From JBDRNO01 sp043811005 (lineage in GTDB: Bacteria > Bacteroidota > Bacteroidia > NORP154): a stretch of 16,137 nucleotides of DNA. The notes below the pieces were generated by a model, which was given only the letters and a program-made list of their open reading frames with translations, had not been told where the DNA came from and did not search any database. A program made the translations under genes and the position numbers. The stretch lies in contig JBDRNO010000210.1 in the NCBI GenBank assembly GCA_043811005.1, positions 1 through 16,137 on the forward strand, read 5' to 3'. Of the stretch, positions 6,684-13,302 are shown in pieces; within the stretch, counting starts at the first letter, position 1, and every line of letters starts with the position of its first letter.

Positions 6684-9600
6684 CTATTGAACAACAATAT
6701 TCCTGTTCACTACAACTCCATCAACTAATATCTGCAAATGATAAACCCCTTTTGAGTATCCCTTTAAATTGATCGTTTTGCGATAAATTCCTGATATTTT
6801 ATTAATATCCTCTTCTAACATCAACTGTCCTTTGAGATCAAATAGCTTCACTAACATATTCTGAGGTTTATCAATATTTATTTCAATAACAAACTCTCCG
6901 GAATTGGGATTGGGGTAGATATTTATTTGATCAGCAAAAGAAAAATCTTTTAATCTGTCAATTATATCAACAATAGCTGAATCAGTCATCATACACCCAT
7001 TTGCATCCGTAATATTAATATAGTAAACTCCTACACACAGGCTATCTGCAGTTGCAGTAGTATCTCCATTATCCCATTGATATGAATATGGTTGTGTTCC
7101 ACCACTAACTATTACAGTTGCTTCTCCATCACAATTCCCCAGTGTCTCATCAGTTACCGTAGTAGAGTCTGTCAGTTCAGAAGGTTCGTTAATTGTAATA
7201 ATATCGAAACCTGTACAGCCATTTGCATCTGTAACTAAAATGGTATAAGTTCCTGCACAAAGTCCCGTTGCTGTTGAAGTTGTTTGTATTAAGCTATCAT
7301 CCCACAAATATATATAAGGTGGTGTGAAACCTGAGGGGATTACCGTTGCTGTTCCATCACAATTCCCGCTACATAAGGCATCTGTGCTGGAAGAAGCTAC
7401 AGAGTGCGCTAATGGCTCATCAATGTTAACACAGGCAGAATCCTGGCATCCGTTGGCATCGGTAACTGTTACACAATAAGTTCCCACGCATAATCCGTAA
7501 GCTAAGGAATCCGTTTGTCCGCCAGCTTGCAGATCCCATAAATATGTATAAGGAGGTGTGCCGCCTGAAGGTGTTGCAATTGCCACCCCGTCACATGCGC
7601 CATAACAAGTTATATCCATGCTGTCAGTTACTATGCTCAATATTACCGGTTCATCAATATTCACACAGGCAGAATCCTGGCATCCGTTGGCATCGGTAAC
7701 TGTTACACAATATGTACCCGTGCATAAACCAGTGGCAATGGAATCCGTCTGGTTTAACGTGTCACTCCACAAATAGGTATAAGGTGGTGTGCCGCCTGAA
7801 GGTGTTATGATTGCCACACCGCTGCATACGCCATTACAAGTTACATCCATACTGTCAGTAGCCAGACTTAATATTGCCGGTTCATCAACGTTAACGCATG
7901 CAGAATCCTGGCATCCGCTGGCATCGGTTACGATTACGCAATAAGTTCCGGGGCATAATCCGGTTGCAATGGAATCCGTCTGAGCCAGGGAGTCATTCCA
8001 CAAATAAGTATAAGGCGGTGTGCCGCCTGAAGGTGTTATGGTTGCTACACCGTCACAGGCGCCATTGCAGGTTACATTCAAACTGTCAATTGTCAGACTC
8101 AGAATTGTTGGCTCATCAATATTCACACATGCAGAATCCTGGCATCCGTTGGCATCGGTTACAGTTACGCAATAAGTTCCAGTGCTTAATCCGGTTGCTG
8201 TTGAATCTGTTTGGCTTTGCGGATCATCCCACAAATATGTATAAGGAGTAGTTCCTCCGGTTGCCGAACCGGTAGCAGAACCTGTTGAATCCCCGTTGCA
8301 GAAAACATCTATAACATCAGTAATATTTATATTTAATACTCCCGGTTCTGAAATGATTGCCGTGGTTGAATCAACACAGCCATTATTATCAGTTACAACC
8401 ACCGTGAATGTTCCAGCCGGCAGCCCTGTAGCTGCCGAATCGGTCTGCATGCCTGTATCACTCCACAAATAGTTGTATGGTGATGCACCTCCCGAAGGCG
8501 TTACTGTGGCGGAGCCAGTGGAATCCCCATTGCAGGCAACCATCACAATACCGGTAATTGATAAAGCCAGGGAAGCCGGTTGAGTTATCGTATCGGTTGC
8601 CAAAGCAACACAACCATTTGAGTCGGTAACAGCAGCAGTGTATATCCCGGCAGGAAGCCCTGTTGCAGTGGAATCAGTTTGTCCGCCAACTGGCGAATCC
8701 CATAAATAAGTGTATGGAGGTGTGCCTCCGGCAGGAGTAACAACTATTGAACCTGAGGAATCTCCATTACAAGATACATGTGTAATACCGGTTATGCTGA
8801 CTGTTACACCGCCAATGTTGTTAATATTCACGCTAATAGAATCCGAACAACCGTTAGCATCTATTACTATTACAGTATAGGATGCAGCATATAAACTGTC
8901 GGCTATTGAATCAGTTTGTAACAGTGAATCATTCCACAAATAAGTATAAGGAGCAATACCTCCTGATGGTGTAACAGTTGCCGAACCGTCTGATAAGCCG
9001 CAGTTCGCATCATTGACATCAGTAATGGCAAGCGATAAGTCAGTTGGTTGTGTAATAGTGACCGAGGCGGAATCAGCACATCCATTGGCATCATAAACAT
9101 TGACATGGTAAGTTCCGGCAGTTAACCCGGTAGCAGCAGAATTCGTTTGTCCGCCAGCTTGCGGATTCCATAAATAAGTATATGAAGGAGTACCGCCTGA
9201 AGGGGTTACGGTTGCAGAACCTGTTGAATTACCATAGCATAAAATATCAGTAGAATCAGTAATGCTTGCAGATAAAGCGCTTGCGGGTTGGGTAATTGTG
9301 ATTATTACCGTATCTATACAACCATTATTATCCGTAACAATTACATTATATGTTCCTGCTGTCAACCCGGCAGCGGTGGAATCAGTCTGGCTGTCCGGGT
9401 CGTCCCAGAGGTAAGTATAAGGAGAAATACCTCCGCTTGTGGTGACCGTAGCGGAACCATCATTACCTCCGGTACAGCTAACGTTAATGCTGTCTGTGGT
9501 GAATGCCAATATTGCGGGTTCGTTAACCGTTATACTATCAATAACCATACAGCCATCAGCATCAGTAACTGTTACACTATAGGTTCCTGCACATAAACTA

Positions 9601-11321
9601 TCTACTGTTGCCGTTGTTTGGCCTAAACTGTCATTCCATAAATAAGTATATCCACCAGATCCCCCCGAAACACTACCTGTTACATTACCATCAAAAAAGC
9701 CATAACACGTTGCATCAGTTATTGATGCTACATTATAAATTAATGCCGGAGGTTCAATTATGATAGCGCTTCCAGAAACCGTATCTGAATTTGCATCAAC
9801 AACGTCAACTGAATATGTCCCTGCACACAACGAGTCGATGGTTTGTGTCGTATCCATTGTATTCCATAAATATGTATATGGCGGAACTCCTGCTGTATAA
9901 TCAACGGTTGCCTGGCCATCACAAACTCCATTACAACTTACATCATTTTTCGAGACAATTCCCAGTTTTGCAACAAATACATTAACACCGCTCAAGCTAT
10001 TGAGTGTATCATTGTTAAAATAAGCGTTGCCCTGAAATATTCCGGTTACATAACAGTTTCCTGAATTATCCAGGACAATAGCATTTCCGGCATCAAAACC
10101 TGATCCTCCTGCCTTTTTGCCCCAAACAGCGTTGCCTGCGGGATCGTATTTTACCACAAACACATCTTCTGCCCCGGTACTGTTCAATACCACACTTCCA
10201 AAAGTGCTGGTGGCTTCCATCCTGCCGGTTACATAACAATTGTCAAACATATCAATCCCAATTCCAGTACCCCAGTCACCATTAACGCCTGTGCCTCCTC
10301 CCTTTTTCGCCCAGAGTTCATTTCCCGAAGCGTCATATTTTACCAAGAACATATCATAACTGCCTATAAGGGTTAAAGTATATGCCCCGAAGGTTGCAGG
10401 GCCATAATAATATCCGGTTATATAAGAATTACCTGATTCATCAACTGCTATTCCCAATCCGCTGTCATACCATCCCGCTCCTCCGCCACCGGCTCCCCAG
10501 ATAGCATTTCCTGCAGAATCGTACCTGGCGATAAATACATCGCTATAACCGGAACTGAAAAGGTTATCCGTGCCGAAAATTACATTCCATTCAAATGTAC
10601 CTGTCACATAGATATTTCCCAAGGCATCAACACTTAACGCATCACCTTCATCCCAGCCGATATTCCCTGCCCGCTTAGCCCACACAACATTGCCGGCAGT
10701 ATTGTATTTTGCCAGGAACATATCCTGAATACCTGCACTATTCAACGTGTTGGTTCCGAAACTGGATGTGCCGGTGAAATATCCCGTTACATAGATATTG
10801 CCAATACCATCAATCTTGATACCGAATCCTTCATCATTTGTCGTGCTACCGGCTCGCACTGCCCATAATACATTACCGGATAGATCGTACTTTGTTACAA
10901 AAACATCCCTGCCTCCGGTACTGATCAGAGTATCATCATCAAAATAAACCGTACCTTTAAAATATCCGGTGATATAACTATTTCCCGAATTATCTGAAAT
11001 TATTCCATAACCAACTATAGTATCCGTTCCTCCTGCTTGGGATGACCATAAGACATTCCCCAAATTATCGTATTTAACAATAAACACATCAGGGGATCCA
11101 GTGCTGGTTAATGTATCCGTATCAAAAATAGCTGTATTCGAAAAACTGCCTGTGATATAAAGATTCCCGGTACTATCATTGCTGATGCTCCAACCATATT
11201 TAGTTCCAATGCCCTTGCCCTGTTTAGCCCATTGCCAGTTTTGTCCACTAGCTGACTGTTGAAAACCAAAAATCAAGGATTGACAAATAACCAGGCAGGT
11301 AATAAGTTTTAATTTTTTCAT
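6684..11321 (-). CDS. Giant secreted SBBP beta-propeller/SprB-repeat protein with T9SS sorting domain (long paralog)
   Basis: At 1545 aa this has the same architecture as the 773-aa neighbour, with a longer stalk. The signal peptide is probably cleaved after SASG at residue 26. Seven SBBP propeller blades span about 27-453. Thirteen SprB-type repeats of 70-80 aa follow (about 455-1455), each with an S/P-GG-PY-YLW core and AGTY-V-VTDANGC. An 88-aa type A T9SS domain (1458-1545) closes the protein and differs from its neighbour's at about 8 positions. The propeller could be the tip and the repeats an extended rod holding it off the cell, by analogy with large Bacteroidota adhesins; this is inference. 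Repeats 8-11 are near-identical and rich in cysteine. Start ATG at 11321, stop TAG at 6684. I found no strong promoter match upstream. There are no frameshifts despite the repeats. Confidence 0.92.
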   Translation of the reverse strand: MKKLKLITCLVICQSLIFGFQQSASGQNWQWAKQGKGIGTKYGWSISNDSTGNLYITGSFSNTAIFDTDTLTSTGSPDVFIVKYDNLGNVLWSSQAGGTDTIVGYGIISDNSGNSYITGYFKGTVYFDDDTLISTGGRDVFVTKYDLSGNVLWAVRAGSTTNDEGFGIKIDGIGNIYVTGYFTGTSSFGTNTLNSAGIQDMFLAKYNTAGNVVWAKRAGNIGWDEGDALSVDALGNIYVTGTFEWNVIFGTDNLFSSGYSDVFIARYDSAGNAIWGAGGGGAGWYDSGLGIAVDESGNSYITGYYYGPATFGAYTLTLIGSYDMFLVKYDASGNELWAKKGGGTGVNGDWGTGIGIDMFDNCYVTGRMEATSTFGSVVLNSTGAEDVFVVKYDPAGNAVWGKKAGGSGFDAGNAIVLDNSGNCYVTGIFQGNAYFNNDTLNSLSGVNVFVAKLGIVSKNDVSCNGVCDGQATVDYTAGVPPYTYLWNTMDTTQTIDSLCAGTYSVDVVDANSDTVSGSAIIIEPPALIYNVASITDATCYGFFDGNVTGSVSGGSGGYTYLWNDSLGQTTATVDSLCAGTYSVTVTDADGCMVIDSITVNEPAILAFTTDSINVSCTGGNDGSATVTTSGGISPYTYLWDDPDSQTDSTAAGLTAGTYNVIVTDNNGCIDTVIITITQPASALSASITDSTDILCYGNSTGSATVTPSGGTPSYTYLWNPQAGGQTNSAATGLTAGTYHVNVYDANGCADSASVTITQPTDLSLAITDVNDANCGLSDGSATVTPSGGIAPYTYLWNDSLLQTDSIADSLYAASYTVIVIDANGCSDSISVNINNIGGVTVSITGITHVSCNGDSSGSIVVTPAGGTPPYTYLWDSPVGGQTDSTATGLPAGIYTAAVTDSNGCVALATDTITQPASLALSITGIVMVACNGDSTGSATVTPSGGASPYNYLWSDTGMQTDSAATGLPAGTFTVVVTDNNGCVDSTTAIISEPGVLNINITDVIDVFCNGDSTGSATGSATGGTTPYTYLWDDPQSQTDSTATGLSTGTYCVTVTDANGCQDSACVNIDEPTILSLTIDSLNVTCNGACDGVATITPSGGTPPYTYLWNDSLAQTDSIATGLCPGTYCVIVTDASGCQDSACVNVDEPAILSLATDSMDVTCNGVCSGVAIITPSGGTPPYTYLWSDTLNQTDSIATGLCTGTYCVTVTDANGCQDSACVNIDEPVILSIVTDSMDITCYGACDGVAIATPSGGTPPYTYLWDLQAGGQTDSLAYGLCVGTYCVTVTDANGCQDSACVNIDEPLAHSVASSSTDALCSGNCDGTATVIPSGFTPPYIYLWDDSLIQTTSTATGLCAGTYTILVTDANGCTGFDIITINEPSELTDSTTVTDETLGNCDGEATVIVSGGTQPYSYQWDNGDTTATADSLCVGVYYINITDANGCMMTDSAIVDIIDRLKDFSFADQINIYPNPNSGEFVIEINIDKPQNMLVKLFDLKGQLMLEEDINKISGIYRKTINLKGYSKGVYHLQILVDGVVVNRNIVVQ
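6957..9959 (-). repeat. SprB-type coding repeat array, 13 units
   Basis: Thirteen head-to-tail units inside the 1545-aa gene encode about residues 455-1455. Unit length is mostly 76-80 codons. Each unit opens near a C-x-G or C-x-G-x-x-x-G motif, has PYTYLW in the middle, and ends in an EP or QP dipeptide linking to the next. The first and last two units correspond to the three units of the 773-aa paralog. The ten between them have no counterpart there. Confidence 0.85.
7414..8330 (-). repeat. Recently amplified tandem DNA repeat, four units of 231-234 bp
   Basis: The block TCCTGGCATCCG (CCGC in one copy) recurs on the plus strand at 7441, 7675, 7906 and 8137, spacings of 234, 231 and 231 bp. 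The sequence around each copy is near-identical over several tens of bases (coding GTYCVTVTDANGCQDSAC and variants). The spacing is a multiple of three, so gain or loss of a unit keeps the frame. Confidence 0.85.
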
Positions 11322-11511
11322 TTCTTTGAGTGTTAATTAGTTAGTATCGGAATTTCAATATTTTAGTAAAATTTATTTTAACATCTATCTTTTTGCATTT
11401 AATCGTCTGTTTCTGGGTTCTGGGCACTGGGTTCTGGATTGTGGGTTTTATAATCAGACTTCGTAACCAATACATACAATCCAGTACACAGTAACATTAT
11501 CTTAAATAAAA

Positions 11512-11567
11512 TTACTCAATCCTATATAGATCCTTTTTTAAATCAATTAACAAAGCTATGTTCTTAT
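11512..11567 (+). repeat. Intergenic repeat, copy 2
   Basis: This copy aligns with 2484-2536: TTACTCA, TATATA, TCC plus a T-run, AATCAATTAACAAAG, then TTCTTAT. A small indel separates the first blocks. Copy 1 abuts a start codon, but this copy is 316 bp from the rlu start, so a simple ribosome-binding or leader role shared by both is unlikely. Confidence 0.7.
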
Positions 11568-11575
11568 ATCAGAAT

Positions 11576-11655
11576 TTTCCGCCAAAGGCGCCATGCCATG
11601 TTGTATAACGGGGTCGAATGACGTGCTGATGTGGGATCAGCCTCTGGTTGACAAT
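11576..11655. other. Structured G+C-rich block in A/T-rich spacer
   Basis: GCTGAT (11625-11630) and ATCAGC (11636-11641) form a perfect 6-bp stem with a GTGGG loop. Outside it, TTGTATAAC (11601-11609) faces GTTGACAA (11647-11654), an imperfect outer stem. A small CGCC-AAA-GGCG hairpin lies at 11580-11590. This could be a small structured RNA or the remnant of an element. The layout is loosely like an integron attC site, but the box sequences do not fit well. Confidence 0.4.
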
Positions 11656-11826
11656 ATTTAATTTTTCATACAAATATAAGAATATAACTTTAATCTTTAT
11701 TCATAAAATAATTTATTGATTAAGGTATTACTCACGATCATAATTGATTTTAAATGTGTTCGTGAATCCGCATTAAAATTCAAAAGACATAATATATCTC
11801 ATATTGTATTATTATTTTTATTATCA

Positions 11827-11863
11827 TTTGTCGTGTTAAAATCATGCGGGTTTTATATCTTTG
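11827..11863 (+). promoter_or_regulatory. Putative promoter of the pseudouridine synthase gene
   Basis: TATCTTTG at 11856-11863 matches the Bacteroidota -7 consensus TAnnTTTG exactly. TTTG at 11827-11830 is the best upstream partner, but the 25-nt spacer is longer than usual, so only the -7 box is well supported. Transcription would start near 11870, about 13 nt before the ATG. Confidence 0.45.
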
Positions 11864-11882
11864 GAACTAAATAATTAAAACA

Positions 11883-12734
11883 ATGCGAAAGAAAAACAAG
11901 AACAATAGAAGGAAAACACCTATCTTAAAAAGCGTTTCAAAAAACAAACACACTTCTATACTGAAAACTTCTCATTTCGTTCACCCTGAAAAATTACAGC
12001 CAGCGGGTAAGAATCCCGAACTCATTCGCTTAAATAAATACATAGCTAACACAGGCATTTGCTCAAGGAGAGAGGCAGACAATCTTATTGCTGCCGGAGT
12101 GATATCTGTTAATGGGAAGATAGTTACTGAAATGGGAATTAAGATCTCTCAAAACGATATTGTTAAACATGATAACAAAACGCTTAAAAGCGAAAGAAAA
12201 GTCTATGTTTTATTAAATAAGCCAAAAGATCACATCACTACACTCAATGACCCACAGGGAAGAAAGACAGTTTTCAACTTAGTCAAAAACGCCTGCAAGG
12301 AAAGGATATACCCTGTTGGAAGATTAGACAGGAACACAACAGGGCTTCTGCTATTTACCAATGATGGCGAATTAACAAAAAAACTATCCCATCCCAAACA
12401 TGGCATAAAAAAAATATATCATGTTTTTTTAGACAAAAAATTAAGAAAAGAAGACCTGAATAAAATTGTCAAAGGGATAGAATTGGAAGACGGAAAAGTA
12501 ATAGTGGATTTAATTGCTTATGTTAGCGATGGAATAGATAAAAAACAGGTAGGTATTGAACTGCATTCCGGCAAAAACAGGGTCATTCACAGGATATTTG
12601 ACCACCTTGGCTATGAAGTAAAAAAACTCGACAGGGTTTACTATGCCGGTCTTACAAAAAAAGAACTGCCAAGAGGGAAATGGCGGTTTCTGACAAAAAG
12701 TGAAGCAGGGATGCTGATGATGATTCGGGGGTAA
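11883..12734 (+). CDS. rluB: RsuA/RluB-family 23S rRNA pseudouridine synthase
   Basis: The enzyme converts a uridine in rRNA to pseudouridine. The 283-aa protein has a very basic N-terminal tail (1-46, Lys/Arg-rich). An S4 RNA-binding domain follows at about 47-103 (LIRLNKYIANTGICSRREAD ... GVISVNGK). The RsuA-type catalytic domain begins at VYVLLNKPK (107-115) and contains GRLDRNTTGLL with catalytic Asp149. It ends with the family's C-terminal motif in the form SGKNRVIHRIFDHLGYEV, where most members have RRMF. The ATG at 11883 gives the basic tail; a later start would still keep both domains. RluB, RluE and RluF share this layout, so the symbol is the likeliest assignment and the modified position is unproven. 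The gene is monocistronic, with a TAnnTTTG promoter just upstream. Confidence 0.87.
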   Translation: MRKKNKNNRRKTPILKSVSKNKHTSILKTSHFVHPEKLQPAGKNPELIRLNKYIANTGICSRREADNLIAAGVISVNGKIVTEMGIKISQNDIVKHDNKTLKSERKVYVLLNKPKDHITTLNDPQGRKTVFNLVKNACKERIYPVGRLDRNTTGLLLFTNDGELTKKLSHPKHGIKKIYHVFLDKKLRKEDLNKIVKGIELEDGKVIVDLIAYVSDGIDKKQVGIELHSGKNRVIHRIFDHLGYEVKKLDRVYYAGLTKKELPRGKWRFLTKSEAGMLMMIRG

Positions 12735-12992
12735 TTATCGCAAGTTGTTAATTATTCCCTTTGGTAAAAATAAATATTTCCTTGAAAATACAAAACAGAT
12801 GCTGGTTGCTTGATACTTGATATTGGATGTTGGATATTTGTCATTCGTATAACACCGATTACACCGATTTTCATTGTCAACTGCCTACTGCCAACTGATT
12901 TCTGGTTGCTGGGTGTTTGCAAAATTTTGTGCCTGTTCGAGTAGGCATGAAAAAACTTAAAAAACCTGCCACAAAGGCACAAAGACACTAAG
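12735..12992. repeat. Degenerate intergenic quasi-repeats between the rlu gene and the GxxExxY relic
   Basis: No gene is supported here. Visible are a TGATACTTGATATTGGATGT-like run (12808-12838), ACACCGATTACACCGATTTT (12851-12870), and a CAACTGCCTACTGCCAACTG run starting near 12877. A small TGCCT/AGGCA hairpin follows near 12932-12949. From 12966 come the 8-mer CACAAAG units that run into the ATG of the GxxExxY relic. These are low-complexity, near-periodic sequences of the kind common between genes in this phylum. Confidence 0.5.
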
Positions 12993-13186
12993 ATGCACAA
13001 AGAAAACTTTAAATCCCTGTCAGTTGAAGAAGAAAGAACGGGAAAACTGATTGTTAACGCTGCTTATATAGTGCATAAAGCATTTGATAAACTTTAATGT
13101 TCCACTCATTAAGGATGGAATAAAACGGATAATTTTATAAGTTGTATTTCTTAGTGAACCTTTGTGCCTTTGTGTCTTTGTTGCAG
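12966..13186. repeat. Mirror-image CACAAAG repeats flanking the GxxExxY relic
   Basis: The left arm, 12966-12992, reads CTGC, then the 8-mer-like units CACAAAG, GCACAAAG and ACACTAAG. The right arm, 13150-13186, is its reverse complement with one extra unit (CTGC, AACAAAG, ACACAAAG, GCACAAAG, then CACTAAG). The pair encloses the relic exactly: the left arm ends at the base before its ATG, and the right arm begins 9 bp after its stop codon. Confidence 0.75.
12993..13140 (+). pseudogene. GxxExxY-family gene with its middle deleted
   Basis: The first part (ATG at 12993 to about 13085) encodes MHKENFKSLS, EEERTGKLIV and NAAYIVHKAF, the N-terminal helix of GxxExxY proteins. In intact members this continues into GPGL and the G-x-x-E-x-x-Y motif. 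Here the frame instead stops at a TAA (13095-13097). A second frame, from TTG at 13084 to the TAA at 13138-13140, encodes LINFNVPLIKDGIKRIIL, the usual C-terminus of the family. The central part of roughly 70-80 residues, with the PD-(D/E)XK-like core, is missing, and the join is out of frame. The junction sits at a TTTG, which suggests deletion at a short homology. The function of intact members is not established. The peptide left behind is unlikely to be active. Confidence 0.8.
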
Positions 13187-13199
13187 AAATTACCCGACA

Positions 13200-13222
13200 A
13201 CCCGAACAGTAACAAAATTTTT
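13200..13222 (+). repeat. Second copy of the ACCCGAAC repeat
   Basis: It differs from 231-253 only at the ninth base (A instead of T), and starts about 14 nt after the right CACAAAG arm. It lies about 80 bp upstream of the AsmA-like gene. It is not coding. Confidence 0.65.
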
Positions 13223-13256
13223 ATACAAGCATTACATTATAAGCTGCAATAAACAA

Positions 13257-13286
13257 TTTGCAATCCGCAATTTTTATTTACATTTA
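13257..13286 (+). promoter_or_regulatory. Possible promoter of the AsmA-like gene
   Basis: TTTG at 13257-13260 is followed, 18 nt later, by TACATTTA at 13279-13286, which matches TAnnTTTG except for the last base. The predicted start of transcription would be about 10 nt before the ATG at 13303, a very short leader. Confidence 0.35.
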
Positions 13287-13302
13287 TCCGTTATAATTTA
13301 TA

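Larger units (their letters stand above)
11322..11882. other. 561-bp A/T-rich spacer with a repeat copy and a structured G+C block
   Basis: No gene is supported here. From the left it holds a TGGGTTCTGGG quasi-repeat (11411-11437) and a 9-bp inverted repeat, CTGGATTGT (11434-11442) with ACAATCCAG (11476-11484). Next are copy 2 of the intergenic repeat (11512-11567) and a G+C-richer hairpin block (11576-11655). About 200 bp of very A/T-rich sequence follows, running into the promoter of the rlu gene. Confidence 0.6.

Noticed and set aside
7414..8330. Regular 231-234 bp spacing that could suggest a CRISPR-like or satellite array
   Set aside because: The units are coding, in frame, and match SprB-type protein repeats. 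The spacing is far too long for CRISPR and there are no unique spacers.
9288..9596. 102-aa plus-strand open frame inside the 1545-aa gene
   Set aside because: It is an antisense shadow of the SprB repeats, low in complexity and dominated by I/T/N from the reverse codons.
11601..11654. Integron attC-like site
   Set aside because: Outer boxes TATAAC and GTTGACA only loosely fit the R-box consensus, no integrase or cassette array is present, and the length is at the bottom of the range.
12752..13000. 82-aa minus-strand open frame
   Set aside because: It is translated from degenerate CACAAAG and CAACTGCC runs and overlaps the start of the GxxExxY relic on the other strand.
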